From Nocardioides albus (lineage in GTDB: Bacteria; Actinomycetota; Actinomycetes; Propionibacteriales; Nocardioidaceae), in the NCBI RefSeq assembly GCF_014648255.1, contig NZ_BMQT01000004.1, positions 475,765-539,764 of the forward strand: a DNA stretch of 64,000 bases. The letters run 5' to 3'. The notes under the pieces were generated by a model. The model was not told where the DNA came from. It saw only the letters and a list, made by a program, of their open reading frames with translations, and made no database searches. The position numbers and the translations under genes are program-made. Within the stretch, counting starts at the first letter, position 1. Each line of letters begins with the position of its first letter. Below, piece by piece: positions 46,939 to 55,432 of the stretch.

Positions 46939-47397
46939 TCAAGCGCGGGTCAGACGGATCACCGGGATCTCGCGGTCGGTCTTCTCCTCATAGCTCCCGA
47001 AGTTGGCGGCCGAGTCGACGATCGCCGCCCAGGCTCGTGCGCGCTCCTCGCCGTGGAGCTGCTCGGCGACCACGGGGATCGTCTCACCGCCGAGCTCGAT
47101 GGTGACGCGGTCGGGGTGAGCGGAGAGGTTGTAATACCACGCCGGGTTCTTCGCTGCGCCGCCTGCCGAGGCGACCACGAGCCAGGTGCCGTCGTCGCCG
47201 GGGAACCAGGCAAGCGGCGAGGAGCGGGGCTCGCCGCTCTTCTTGCCGATCGTGGTGAGCACGAGCAGGCGCATCCCGGCTGTGGTCCCGTTGCTCTTGC
47301 GGGCCCGACGCATCATCAGCTTGTTGCCCAGCTTCAGGAAAGGGTTGGCGGTGGGCTGTCTGGCGCCGCGGGTGCCGTTGCGAGTGTCGAAGCTCAT
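46939..47397 (-). CDS. Nitroreductase/deazaflavin (F420)-dependent oxidoreductase, Ddn-like
   Basis: The 152-residue split beta-barrel protein has the family hallmarks. TAGMRLLVLTTIGKKSGEPRSSPLAWFPGDDGTWLVVASAGG is followed by NPAWYYNLSAHPDRVTIELGGE (shown in parts). These match Ddn-type proteins, which use coenzyme F420, for example for nitro-compound reduction in M. tuberculosis. The physiological substrate is unknown. The gene stands alone on the minus strand, and its start is followed by the tRNA-Pro terminator region. The family is certain; the activity is inferred. Confidence 0.85.
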   Translation of the reverse strand: MSFDTRNGTRGARQPTANPFLKLGNKLMMRRARKSNGTTAGMRLLVLTTIGKKSGEPRSSPLAWFPGDDGTWLVVASAGGAAKNPAWYYNLSAHPDRVTIELGGETIPVVAEQLHGEERARAWAAIVDSAANFGSYEEKTDREIPVIRLTRA

Positions 47398-47425
47398 GTG
47401 GTCGACACTACTCGGCCAGAAACAG

Positions 47426-47462
47426 GTTCAGGCTCGGAGATCTGTGATCTCCGAGCCTGAAC
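47426..47462 (-). terminator. Terminator of tRNA-Pro
   Basis: Perfect 17-bp inverted repeat (arms 47426-47442 and 47446-47462, loop TGT), starting 6 bases beyond the tRNA 3' end on the minus strand. Confidence 0.88.
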
Positions 47463-47468
47463 TCGCTG

Positions 47469-47542
47469 TCGGGTTGACAGGATTTGAACCTGCGGCCCCC
47501 TCGTCCCGAACGAGGTGCGCTACCAAGCTGCGCTACAACCCG
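47469..47542 (-). tRNA. tRNA-Pro (anticodon CGG)
   Basis: The reverse complement folds as a tRNA. Acceptor CGGGTTG/CAACCCG, D arm GCGCAGCTTGGTAGCGC, anticodon stem CCTCG/CGAGG with loop TTCGGGA (anticodon CGG), T arm with GTTCAAATC and discriminator A can be seen. CCA is not encoded. Confidence 0.95.
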
Positions 47543-47614
47543 AATGCTGCACCGATCAACGGTCCAACGAGAGTTGAGCATAGCCCAGAGACTCCTCTGA
47601 GCCGTAATCGAGCC

Positions 47615-48535
47615 CTATCCGCGAGAAGCGCCGCGCGGAGTGAGCGTCAGGAGGGTGGCCTCGGGACGGCAGGCGATCCGGATCCGCGTGTACGGCGAGG
47701 TGCCGAGACCCGCCGATACGTGCAGCCAAGCCTGACGTCCACCATGGGTGTGCGTGTGCAGCCCGCGTGCCCGGGCGGGGTCGAGATCGCAGTTGGTCGC
47801 CAGCGCCCGCCCGCCGGGCAGGCAGACCTGACCACCGTGGGTGTGCCCGGCCAGGATCGCGTCGTAGCCGTCGGCGGTGAACTGGTCCAGAACCCTCAGG
47901 TACGGCGCGTGCGCGACCCCGAGGCGTACGTCCGCGGTCGGGTCGGCGGAGCCGGCGACCGCAGGCAGGTCGTCGAGGCGGAGGTGGGGGTCGTCGACGC
48001 CGGCGAAGGCGAGCTCGATGCCCTTGACGGTCAGCGACGAGCGGGTGTTGGTGAGGTCGAGCCAGCCGGACTTGGTGAAGGACGCGGTCAGGTCGCGCCA
48101 GGGAAGCTCGGGAACGTTCGTACGCCGCTTCCCGCTGTCGGGCAGCAGGTAGCCGATCGGGTTGCGCAGCCGCGGCTCGTAGTAGTCGTTGGAGCCGTGC
48201 ACGAAGACGCCCGGCACATCGAGCAGCGTGCCGAGGGCGTTGACGACCGCCGGCACCGCCCGTCGGTCGGCGAGGTTGTCACCGGTGTCGACGACCAGGT
48301 CCGGCTTCAGCGCGGCCAGCGAGGCGATCCAGTCGAGCTTCTTGTGCTGCGACGGGACCACGTGCATGTCGGAGAGGTGCAGCACGCGGAGCGGGTCCGC
48401 GCCTTCGGGGAGCACGGGCATCCTGACATGACGCAGAGTGTATTGCCGGGCCTCCCACAGGGCGTACGTCGTCATGGCCGCTCCGGTGGCGAGCCCGGTG
48501 CCGAGGGTTGCACCGATTACTGAGGCGAGCCGCAT
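47615..48535 (-). CDS. Metallophosphoesterase, membrane-anchored, 306 aa
   Basis: An uncleaved N-terminal membrane segment (GATLGTGLATGAAMTTYAL) precedes a calcineurin-like phosphoesterase domain. It carries LSDMHV (DxH), VVDTGDN (GDx), HGSNDYY (the GNHD box, with Ser for Asn) and LAGHTHGGQVCLPGG. These residues bind two metal ions in the family. The substrate is unknown; related proteins act on phospholipids or UDP-sugar compounds. It resembles the metallophosphoesterase next to ponA2 in M. tuberculosis (Rv3683), and here the penicillin-binding protein is one gene away. It diverges from yqeY. Confidence 0.87.
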   Translation of the reverse strand: MRLASVIGATLGTGLATGAAMTTYALWEARQYTLRHVRMPVLPEGADPLRVLHLSDMHVVPSQHKKLDWIASLAALKPDLVVDTGDNLADRRAVPAVVNALGTLLDVPGVFVHGSNDYYEPRLRNPIGYLLPDSGKRRTNVPELPWRDLTASFTKSGWLDLTNTRSSLTVKGIELAFAGVDDPHLRLDDLPAVAGSADPTADVRLGVAHAPYLRVLDQFTADGYDAILAGHTHGGQVCLPGGRALATNCDLDPARARGLHTHTHGGRQAWLHVSAGLGTSPYTRIRIACRPEATLLTLTPRGASRG

Positions 48536-48561
48536 GGCTCAACCCTGCCACAATGGGTCTC

Positions 48562-49020
48562 ATGAGCACTCTGAAGGACCAGCTGAGGACCGACCTGACC
48601 TCCGCGATGAAGGCCCGCGACAAGGATCGTGCCGGCACGCTGCGGATGGTGATGGCGTCGATCACCGAGGCCGAGGTCGCCGGCAAGGAGGCCAAGGAGC
48701 TCACCGACGACGAGATCATCACGATCCTCACCCGCGAGGCCAAGAAGCGACGCGAGGCCGCGACCGCGTTCGCCGAGGGTGGGCGCACCGAGCAGGCCGA
48801 GAAGGAGACCGCGGAGGCCGCGGTGATCACCGAGTACCTTCCCGCTCAGCTGAGCGCCGAGGAGATCTCCGACCTGGTCAGCAAGGCCATCGCCCAGACG
48901 GGTGCCGCCGAGGAGGGGATGCGCGCCATGGGCAAGGTGATGGGCGTCCTGACCCCGCAGACCAAGGGTCGTGCCGACGGTGGTGCCGTCGCCGCAGAGG
49001 TGCGCAAGCAGCTCGGCTGA
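48562..49020 (+). CDS. GatB/YqeY domain protein
   Basis: ATG at 48562 (STLKDQLRTDL) is chosen; another at 48553 would add three residues. The 152-residue product matches YqeY: DLTSAMKARDKDRAGTLRMVMASITEAEV, LTREAKKRREAATAF, EYLPAQLSAEEI, MGKVMGVLTPQTKGRADGG. The family shares a domain with the tRNA-dependent amidotransferase subunit GatB, but its own role is not established. The 11-bp hairpin after the stop separates it from the convergent penicillin-binding protein gene. Confidence 0.92.
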   Translation: MSTLKDQLRTDLTSAMKARDKDRAGTLRMVMASITEAEVAGKEAKELTDDEIITILTREAKKRREAATAFAEGGRTEQAEKETAEAAVITEYLPAQLSAEEISDLVSKAIAQTGAAEEGMRAMGKVMGVLTPQTKGRADGGAVAAEVRKQLG

Positions 49021-49037
49021 ACAGCTGTGGAGAACGG

Positions 49038-49070
49038 CTGTGGCCCCCGCCGGATCGGTGGGGGCCACAG
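49038..49070. terminator. Bidirectional terminator
   Basis: Perfect 11-bp inverted repeat CTGTGGCCCCC/GGGGGCCACAG (49038-49048 and 49060-49070) between convergent yqeY and the penicillin-binding protein gene. Confidence 0.85.
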
Positions 49071-49094
49071 TTCGTTGGAGAGGCTTGGCGGCCG

Positions 49095-51545
49095 TCAGCC
49101 TGTCGGCCACTCCCAGCCGAAGTCGGGTTCCTCCTCGACGGCTGCCGGCTTCTCGTTACCGGGCTTGTCGTCGTCGGGCTTCTTCTTGTCGGGCTTCTTC
49201 TCCGGCTTCGGGTCGGGCTTCGGCTCCGGTCCGAGCGAGGTGTAGATCGTGATCGGCGATCCCTCGGCGGCGTCGCCCGACGGAGTGGTGAAGGCGACCA
49301 GCCCACGGTCGTACTCGGAGTACGCCTCGGGACCGACCTGGACCTGGAAGCCGGCGTTCCGCAGCACCTTCGTCGCCTTCGAGACCGTCATGCCGCCGAC
49401 CCACGGGACGTCAACGGTGTTGCCTGCGACCACCTTCGGGTCGACCTCGTGGAAGTCCTTGGGCTTCAGGTACTTGTCGATTGACTTCATCGCGTCGCCC
49501 CACATCGGCCCGGCGAATCCCGATCCCGAAGCGGTGTAGATGTAGTCGCCGCCGATGTACTGCCCCTGGAGTCCCTGCGGCGTGCCGGAGTAGTTGGCTC
49601 CGGCGATCATCGCCGCGGTGGCGAGCTGCGGGGTGTAACCCATCAGCCACACGGCCTTGTTGTTCTGTGTGGTGCCGGTCTTGCCGGCGCTCGGTACGGC
49701 CAGGGCCTGGCCGGCCGCGAAGCCGCTGCCCTCCATGACACCGCGCAGGATGTCGTTGACTGCATCTGCGGTGCCCTTGGCCATCACCTGCTCGCAGGTC
49801 GGCTCGTACTTCTTGATCACCTTGCCGTTGGCGTCGAGGATCTCGTTGACCGGCACCGAGTCGCAATGCTCGCCGCGAGCGCCGAAGGTTGCGTACGCCT
49901 CGGCCATCTCCAGCGGGCTGACGTCGACGACTCCGAGGGTGAAGGTCGGCACGCGCTCGGCGCCGCCGCAGCCGGTCTCGCTCGGCTTGCAGACGTGGCC
50001 GTCCTCGAAGCTGACACCGAACGGCGCAGTGAGCTTGACGCCCATCTTCTGCGCCAGCTTGTAGGGAGTGCACATCCCGGTGATCTGGAACAGCTGAGCG
50101 TAGAAGGTGTTCACCGATTCCCGGGTGCCGGTGTAGGCGTCCTTGCTGCCAGACGTGGTGGAATTGTGGAATGTGTGGTTGCCGACCCGGTTGCCGTCGC
50201 CAGGGCATCCCGCGAAGGTCGACTCGTTGAGGGTGAGCTCCTCGGGCGAGCTGATCGTCTGCTTGAGGGGGAATCCCTGCTCGATGGCAGCGGCAAGGGT
50301 GAACGCCTTGAAGGTCGATCCTGCCTGGAATCCGTTGGAGTCGCCCGCCTTCTCCTGAGGGACCAGGTAGTTGAGGTAGGACTGGCCCTTCTTCTTGTTG
50401 TCACCCATCGGGCGCGACTGCGCGAGCGCACGCACGCGGCCAGTGCCGGGCTCGACCATCGCCAGCGCGCCGATAGCCTGGTCAGTGGCGTACACGTGGT
50501 CCTCGACCGACGCCTGAGCCGCGTCCTGGAAACGCTGGTCGAGGGTGGTCTTGATGGTCAGACCGCCTGACTTGAGCAGCGCGAGCCGGTCGGCCTCGGT
50601 CTCGCCGAAGGCCGGATCCTTGACCAGGTATCGAAGGACGTAGTCGCAGAAGAACTCCGCGGAGGAGCCGAGGCAGCCGTTGCGCTGCTTCTGGACGTTG
50701 AGGCCGAGATCGGCGTCCTTCAGCTTCTCCGCCTCGGGGCGGGAGACGACCTTGAGCGCGGCCATCCGGTCGATCACGACGTTGCGTCGGGCGATGGTGG
50801 CGTCGGGGTAGTTGGTCGGGTCGTAACCGGTGGGGTTCTTCACCATCCCGGCGAGCATCGCTGCCTGCTGCCAGTTGAGCTCGGAGGCGTTGACGTTGAA
50901 GTAGTGCTTGGCGGCGGCCTGGACGCCGTAGGCGCCGTCGCCGAAGTAGGCCGCGTTGAGGTAGCGCTCGAGGATCCAGTCCTTGGAGTGCTTCTCCTCC
51001 AGCGCGATCGCGTAGCGCAGCTCGCGGATCTTGCGGGCCGTCGACTTCTCGATGGCCGCCTTGCGCTCCGCCTCGGTCTTCGCGGAGTAGACCAGCGTCG
51101 TCTTCACCAGCTGCTGGGTGATCGAGGAACCACCCTGCACCGAGTCGCTGGCCTGGTTGGTGATCAGCGCGCGCAGCGTGCCCTTGAGGTCCATCGCGCC
51201 GTGCTGGTAGAAGCGGTAGTCCTCGATCGCGAGGAGCGCCTTCGTCATGTTGGGCGAGATCTGGTCGAGAGGACGGTAGACGCGGTTCTGGTCGTAGAGC
51301 GTCGTGATCAGCTTGCCCTTGCGGTCGACGATCTTGGTCGTCTGGGACATCTCGTCGATCTCGAAGGCCTGCGGCAGCGAATCCATCTTCTCGGCGGTCT
51401 CTTTGGCCGCGATCCCGGCCACACCGGCGAACGGGATGGCCAGACCTGCGGCGACGACTCCGAGGACGGCTGCCACACCGCACATGACGGCGAGGTGCTT
51501 GAGCACGGTCTGCGGGCGCAGCGACGGCGAGGACATGCTGGTCAT
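49095..51545 (-). CDS. Class A penicillin-binding protein with PASTA domain (PonA2-like)
   Basis: The 816-residue product has a membrane anchor (about 15-45). A GT51 glycosyltransferase domain carries the catalytic Glu in AIEDYRFYQH and GGSSITQQLVK. The transpeptidase domain has the nucleophile GSTFKAF (SxxK), SVN (SxN) and KTGTT. One PASTA domain (VPWVGGMTVSKATKVLRNAGF) and a Lys/Pro/Glu-rich tail end the protein. It polymerises and cross-links peptidoglycan. The position beside whiB and the two ArsA-like ATPases is the same as for M. tuberculosis ponA2 (Rv3682). It diverges from the whiB gene across 217 bases. Confidence 0.94.
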   Translation of the reverse strand: MTSMSSPSLRPQTVLKHLAVMCGVAAVLGVVAAGLAIPFAGVAGIAAKETAEKMDSLPQAFEIDEMSQTTKIVDRKGKLITTLYDQNRVYRPLDQISPNMTKALLAIEDYRFYQHGAMDLKGTLRALITNQASDSVQGGSSITQQLVKTTLVYSAKTEAERKAAIEKSTARKIRELRYAIALEEKHSKDWILERYLNAAYFGDGAYGVQAAAKHYFNVNASELNWQQAAMLAGMVKNPTGYDPTNYPDATIARRNVVIDRMAALKVVSRPEAEKLKDADLGLNVQKQRNGCLGSSAEFFCDYVLRYLVKDPAFGETEADRLALLKSGGLTIKTTLDQRFQDAAQASVEDHVYATDQAIGALAMVEPGTGRVRALAQSRPMGDNKKKGQSYLNYLVPQEKAGDSNGFQAGSTFKAFTLAAAIEQGFPLKQTISSPEELTLNESTFAGCPGDGNRVGNHTFHNSTTSGSKDAYTGTRESVNTFYAQLFQITGMCTPYKLAQKMGVKLTAPFGVSFEDGHVCKPSETGCGGAERVPTFTLGVVDVSPLEMAEAYATFGARGEHCDSVPVNEILDANGKVIKKYEPTCEQVMAKGTADAVNDILRGVMEGSGFAAGQALAVPSAGKTGTTQNNKAVWLMGYTPQLATAAMIAGANYSGTPQGLQGQYIGGDYIYTASGSGFAGPMWGDAMKSIDKYLKPKDFHEVDPKVVAGNTVDVPWVGGMTVSKATKVLRNAGFQVQVGPEAYSEYDRGLVAFTTPSGDAAEGSPITIYTSLGPEPKPDPKPEKKPDKKKPDDDKPGNEKPAAVEEEPDFGWEWPTG

Positions 51546-51762
51546 GGTAGGTGATCGCGGCTAATAGCACATGATTCGCAGTTGGTGGCGCGCAGGAGGC
51601 GAAAAGGGGGTCCCAGGGACCCTACTAGTCATTTCGGGCTACGTACTTTGGGCCAGAAGGGTGTGTCACTGCACAGGTCCCGGTCCTTAACCTTTAGTGC
51701 GCACGGGCGCCCACGCCGTCAATTGGGGAGGGCGAAGCGCTCCGACGAAGGGATGGCACACA

Positions 51763-52038
51763 ATGTGGGTTGATGAATGGTCGCTGCAGGCCGCTTGTCG
51801 AGAGAACGAGCCCGACGAGCTCTTCGTACGGGGAGCCGAGCAGAACAAGGCCAAGATGGTCTGCTCCGGCTGCGTCGTCCGGACCGAGTGCCTGGCCGAG
51901 GCGCTCGACAACCAGATCGAGTGGGGTGTCTGGGGCGGCATGACCGAGCGTGAGCGTCGTGCCCTGCTCCGCCGCAGCCCGAACGCTTCGTGGCGCGCCG
52001 TGCTCGAGGCCGCGCGCACCCGTGCCTCCGTGGAGTGA
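51763..52038 (+). CDS. WhiB family redox-sensing transcriptional regulator (WhiB4-like)
   Basis: GAAGGGA (51747-51753) precedes the ATG by 9 bases. The 91-residue product has the four cluster-binding Cys (QAACREN, then MVCSGCVVRTEC), the GVWGG turn and a basic end (TERERRALLRR). WhiB proteins bind a 4Fe-4S cluster and act with the principal sigma factor as oxygen or NO sensors. Its neighbours (ponA2-like gene and ArsA-like ATPase pair) match those of whiB4 (Rv3681c) in M. tuberculosis. The inference to WhiB4 rests on this gene order and on the sequence. Confidence 0.92.
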   Translation: MWVDEWSLQAACRENEPDELFVRGAEQNKAKMVCSGCVVRTECLAEALDNQIEWGVWGGMTERERRALLRRSPNASWRAVLEAARTRASVE

Positions 52039-52081
52039 GCACTCGTCCCCTACTCGAGTGGATCGCTGAAGTTCTTGGTCT

Positions 52082-52114
52082 GAGCCAGGGCGTACGTTCC
52101 GTACGTCCTGGCTC
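52082..52114. terminator. Bidirectional terminator between whiB and ArsA-like gene
   Basis: 15-bp inverted repeat with one G-T pair (arms 52082-52096 and 52100-52114, 3-base loop) between convergent stops. Confidence 0.85.
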
Positions 52115-52117
52115 GAC

Positions 52118-53284
52118 TCATTCCTGGGCCAGCAGCCGGCCGATCTCGCGGAGCCCGTCGAGATCGTGTACGTCGCCGGGCAGTGCCGGCACGACGGCGG
52201 TCGGGACCTGCGGGTGGGCCACTGCGAAGCGCTCGCGCAGCTGATCCTGGCGCTCGACCAGGAGCGCGCGATCGGCATGGAGCCGCAGCAGGCCTGCGGT
52301 GAGGGGCGCGTCGGCGAGCCGCTCCGCCGCGGCCCCGGCGGCGGCGGCCGTGAGTGACGCGTCGTCGGGCAGGGTCGCTCGGTTGACGACCAGCCCTTGG
52401 AGCGGCATTCGGTCACCGGAGAGGCGCTCGACGAAGTAGGCGGCCTCCCGGAGCGCGTCCGGCTCGGGGGCAGCGATGACGAGGAAGGCGGTCTCGTCGG
52501 CCTGAAGGAGCTTGTAGGTCTCCTGGGCGCGCTGGCGGAAGCCGCCGAAGACGGTGTCGAGTGCGGTCACGAAGGTCTGCAGGTCGGTGAGCATCTGCCC
52601 GCCGAGGACCTTCTTGAGGGCGTTGGTGACGAGGTTGATCCCGGCCGACATGAGCCGGACCGGACCCTTCGTGGGGGCCAGCATCAGGCGCAGGAAGCGG
52701 CCGTCGAGGAAGCTGGAGAGTCGCTCGGGAGCGTCGAGGAAGTCGAGGGCGCTCCGGCTCGGAGGCGTGTCGACGACGATCAGGTCGTAGTCGCCGTTGC
52801 CGCCGTTGTGGGCGAAGGCATCGCGGTAGATCTGGCCGAGCTTCTCCATCGCCATGTATTCCTGCGTGCCCGCGAAGCTAGAGCTCAGCGCGATGTAGAA
52901 CTGGTTGTTCAGGATCTGCTGTGCCTTCTCCGGGCTGGCCTGGGACTCGACCACCTCGTCGAAGGTGCGCTTCATGTCGAGCATCATCGCGTCGAGCCGG
53001 CCCGGGCCGATCCCGGGAACGGGACGAGGGGTGTTGTCGAGCTGGGCGATGCCCATCGACTGGGCGAGCCGCCGGGCAGGATCGATCGTCAGCACCACGA
53101 CCTTGCGTCCGCGCTCGGCCGCTCGCAGGGCGAGGGCTGCCGAGGTGGTCGTCTTGCCCACGCCACCGCTGCCGCAGCAGACGATGATGTGGGTGTCGAG
53201 GTCGTCGAGCAGCCGGTCGACCTCGAGAGCCTGGGTGTGGTCGCCGTGGGCCGCCAGCGGGCCGACGCGTGGATGTGACGTCAT
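52118..53284 (-). CDS. ArsA/GET3-family ATPase, second of a pair (Rv3680-like)
   Basis: The 388-residue product has the deviant P-loop CCGSGGVGKTTTSAALAL. Switch segments TIDPARRLAQSMGI and DLIVVDTPPSRSALDFL follow, as in the ArsA/GET3/anion-transporting ATPase family. In M. tuberculosis the homologous pair Rv3679-Rv3680 is known to form a complex and matter for redox stress tolerance. There is no arsB gene here, so arsenite pumping is unlikely. It overlaps the partner gene upstream by four bases (ATGA), indicating coupled translation of a heteromer. Confidence 0.92.
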   Translation of the reverse strand: MTSHPRVGPLAAHGDHTQALEVDRLLDDLDTHIIVCCGSGGVGKTTTSAALALRAAERGRKVVVLTIDPARRLAQSMGIAQLDNTPRPVPGIGPGRLDAMMLDMKRTFDEVVESQASPEKAQQILNNQFYIALSSSFAGTQEYMAMEKLGQIYRDAFAHNGGNGDYDLIVVDTPPSRSALDFLDAPERLSSFLDGRFLRLMLAPTKGPVRLMSAGINLVTNALKKVLGGQMLTDLQTFVTALDTVFGGFRQRAQETYKLLQADETAFLVIAAPEPDALREAAYFVERLSGDRMPLQGLVVNRATLPDDASLTAAAAGAAAERLADAPLTAGLLRLHADRALLVERQDQLRERFAVAHPQVPTAVVPALPGDVHDLDGLREIGRLLAQE

Positions 53285-54297
53285 GCCAACCCCTGTTCCT
53301 TGAGCTCGGCCGCGAGCTCGTAGAGCCCACCGATGTCGATCCCGCCGGCGAGCCGGTTGAGCTCGTAGGAGGGGACACCGAGACCGGCGACGAGGTCGCG
53401 CTGGGCGTCCTCGAGAGCTCGGCGCTCGGCGTACTCCTTGGCCTCGTCGGTGAGGGCGGAGAGCAGGGCAGGGTCGGGTTCGACGCCGGCGCGCTTTAGG
53501 TCTTCGGCGATGGCGTCGCCGTCGAGCGAGCCGGCCAGCGCGGGGGCGAGCGACTCGTCGGGGAGGTCGCGGGGGCGCACCTGGTTGATGATGACGCCGC
53601 CGACGGGGAGCCCGGCGGCGCGGAGGTCGCTGATGCCGTCGGCGGTCTCCTGGACCGGCATCTCCTCGAGCAGCGTGACCAGATGGACGGCCGTGCGCCG
53701 GGAGCGGAACAGGGTCATCATCGTGTCGGCCTGGTTCTTGATCGGGCCGACCTTGGCCAGGCCCGCGACCGACTCGGACACGTTGAGGAAGGTGGTGATC
53801 CGGCCGGTCGGGGGAGCGTCGAGCACGATCGCGTCGTAGGTCCGCGCGCCCTTGTTGCGGCTGTTGCGCTGGACGGCCTCGAAGAGCTTGCCGGTGAGCA
53901 GGACGTCGCGGACGCCGGGGGCGATGGTGGTCGCGAACTCGATCACGCCGAAGCGGTCGAGTGCCCGGCCGGCGGGGCCGAGCTTGTAGTACATCTTGAG
54001 GTATTCGAGGAGAGCCTCCTCGGGAGCGATGTGCAACGCGTAGACGTTGCCCGGCTCGGCGTCAGCGCCGGAGCGCGACCGCATCCGCAGACCGGTCGCG
54101 ATCCGGGTCTCGGCGTAGGGCAGCGGGTCGACGTCGAACATCCGTGCCACGCCCTGGCGGCCCTCGACCTCGCAGAGCAGGACGTTCTTCCCGTGGGAGG
54201 CCAGCCCGAGCGCCAGGGCAGCAGCCACCGTGGACTTGCCCGTGCCGCCCTTGCCGGTCACCACGTGCAGCTGCACATGGGGCCAGTCGGAAGTCAT
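53281..54297 (-). CDS. ArsA/GET3-family ATPase, first of a pair (Rv3679-like)
   Basis: The 338-residue product has VVTGKGGTGKSTVAAALALGLA (deviant Walker A, shown in part), CEVEGRQGVARMFDVDPLPY and DAIVLDAPPTGRITTFLNVSESVAGL. It differs clearly from its neighbour although both are of the same fold, so the two probably form a heterodimer. The start ATG is well placed, and a strong hairpin upstream isolates the operon from the gene at 54370. The membrane or redox role is known for the mycobacterial pair; the exact client is unclear. Confidence 0.92.
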   Translation of the reverse strand: MTSDWPHVQLHVVTGKGGTGKSTVAAALALGLASHGKNVLLCEVEGRQGVARMFDVDPLPYAETRIATGLRMRSRSGADAEPGNVYALHIAPEEALLEYLKMYYKLGPAGRALDRFGVIEFATTIAPGVRDVLLTGKLFEAVQRNSRNKGARTYDAIVLDAPPTGRITTFLNVSESVAGLAKVGPIKNQADTMMTLFRSRRTAVHLVTLLEEMPVQETADGISDLRAAGLPVGGVIINQVRPRDLPDESLAPALAGSLDGDAIAEDLKRAGVEPDPALLSALTDEAKEYAERRALEDAQRDLVAGLGVPSYELNRLAGGIDIGGLYELAAELKEQGLA

Positions 54298-54325
54298 GGA
54301 CCGACTTTATCCAGGCAGAGGGAGC

Positions 54326-54367
54326 TGTGAACCTGAGAGTGACCTATACGTCACTCTCAGGTTCACA
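54326..54367 (-). terminator. Terminator of the mycothiol-dependent isomerase-like gene
   Basis: 18-bp perfect inverted repeat (arms 54326-54343 and 54350-54367, 6-base loop), directly downstream of the gene at 54370 and upstream of the ATPase pair. Confidence 0.87.
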
Positions 54368-54369
54368 AC

Positions 54370-55185
54370 TCAGGGAGTGATGTTGAGGTTCTCGATGATC
54401 TTCGTGCCCAGGGTGCTGTCTCCCGTGATCGTCACCCTGGACGGATCGGCCGAGTCGCGGCCGCCGGCCAGGAGGACGTACGTCTCACGGTCGGTGGTGA
54501 GGGTGACGGTGGGGTCGGTGACCGGGGTGGCGAGCGGGACGCCCTTGCCGTCCTTGGTGACCGTGAAGGCGTACGGAGTGTGGCCCTCGACCTCGACGAC
54601 GACCGTCGAGCCAGGGGCGCCGCCGGCCTTCTTGGCGAGCACGAACCCGACACCTTCGAGCAGGTAGTCGGCGGTGTGGAGGGCGCCGGCCGTGTCGAGG
54701 TCGCCCGGGCGGCCGGTCGCGCGACGGATGTCCTGCTCGTGCAGCCAGACGTCGAGCGGTCGGTTGCGGAGCAGCTTGCCGGTGGTCCACCCGATGGCGC
54801 CGAAGACGCCGGGCGCCGGCGCTGCGGAGTCCTCGGGCGGAGAGGCGAGCAGCTCGTCGTGGCGTACGGAGGTGTAGCGCCGGATCTCGTCGATGATGCT
54901 CTTCGGCGAGGCGTCCCGCCGGGTGAGCACGCCGACCTCGGTGAACTGGCCCATCGGCGACCTGATGTGCTCGGACTCGGGGATCTCGGCATCCTCGCGC
55001 GGCGCGCCGGCGGTGAGTCCCTCGAGGTGCGCGACGTGAGAGGCGATGGCCCGTACGTCCCAGCCCGGCAGGTCGGTGGCCAGGTCCCAGTCGGACTCGG
55101 GGAGCTCGTCCAGGAGCACGAGGAGATCCTGGACCGAGGACCACCAGGTGTCGACGTACGTCTTCAGCTGCTCTGTCGAAGTCAC
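54370..55185 (-). CDS. Maleylpyruvate isomerase family mycothiol-dependent enzyme (DinB-like)
   Basis: GTG at 55185 (TSTEQLKTYVDTWWSSVQDLL) is chosen; the frame stays open upstream but would overlap the gene at 55277. The 271-residue product has the DinB-like four-helix domain with metal-binding His spacing (WDVRAIASHVAHLEGL, DVWLHEQDIRR). A C-terminal SCP-2-like domain (VVVEVEGHTPYAFTV, VTLTTDRETYVLLAGGR) follows. Family members use mycothiol, the actinobacterial thiol, for isomerisation or detoxification. The substrate is not deducible. It diverges from the 51-residue gene at 55277. Confidence 0.85.
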   Translation of the reverse strand: MTSTEQLKTYVDTWWSSVQDLLVLLDELPESDWDLATDLPGWDVRAIASHVAHLEGLTAGAPREDAEIPESEHIRSPMGQFTEVGVLTRRDASPKSIIDEIRRYTSVRHDELLASPPEDSAAPAPGVFGAIGWTTGKLLRNRPLDVWLHEQDIRRATGRPGDLDTAGALHTADYLLEGVGFVLAKKAGGAPGSTVVVEVEGHTPYAFTVTKDGKGVPLATPVTDPTVTLTTDRETYVLLAGGRDSADPSRVTITGDSTLGTKIIENLNITP

Positions 55186-55276
55186 GGGTCGACCATAGTG
55201 CGCGAAGCCGATGGTTGGAAGGTCAAACCATGTCGCCGGGAGGCCCGTCTCGTGGCGCGGGAAGTAGGGTGCCGAC

Positions 55277-55432
55277 ATGACCAAGTGGGAGTACCAGGTA
55301 GCGCCGATCCTCAACCACGCGGCGGCGCAGATCCTCAACAACTTCGGTGCCGACGGGTGGGAGCTCGTCTCCATCATCGACAACGGCACCGGCAACTACG
55401 TCGGCTTCTTCAAGCGGGAGGTCTCGGCGTGA
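55277..55432 (+). CDS. DUF4177-like small protein, 51 aa
   Basis: The product reads TKWEYQVAPI, then NNFGADGWELVSIIDN and YVGFFKRE, the pattern of DUF4177 proteins: small single-domain beta-alpha-beta proteins in which the WELV stretch is conserved. The ATG at 55277 is in a favourable place, and the stop overlaps the next GTG start (GTGA). The length is too short for many gene callers. Conserved in actinobacteria next to the RidA gene, in the position of Rv3678A. Function unknown. Confidence 0.85.
   Translation: MTKWEYQVAPILNHAAAQILNNFGADGWELVSIIDNGTGNYVGFFKREVSA

Noticed and set aside
51662..51675. TGTGTCACTGCACA between ponA2-like and whiB genes as CRP site
   Set aside because: TGTG and CACA are 6 bases apart; the CRP consensus needs 8.
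52118..54297. Arsenic resistance operon
   Set aside because: The two ArsA-like ATPases have no arsB, arsR or arsC neighbours and match the mycobacterial redox-linked pair instead.
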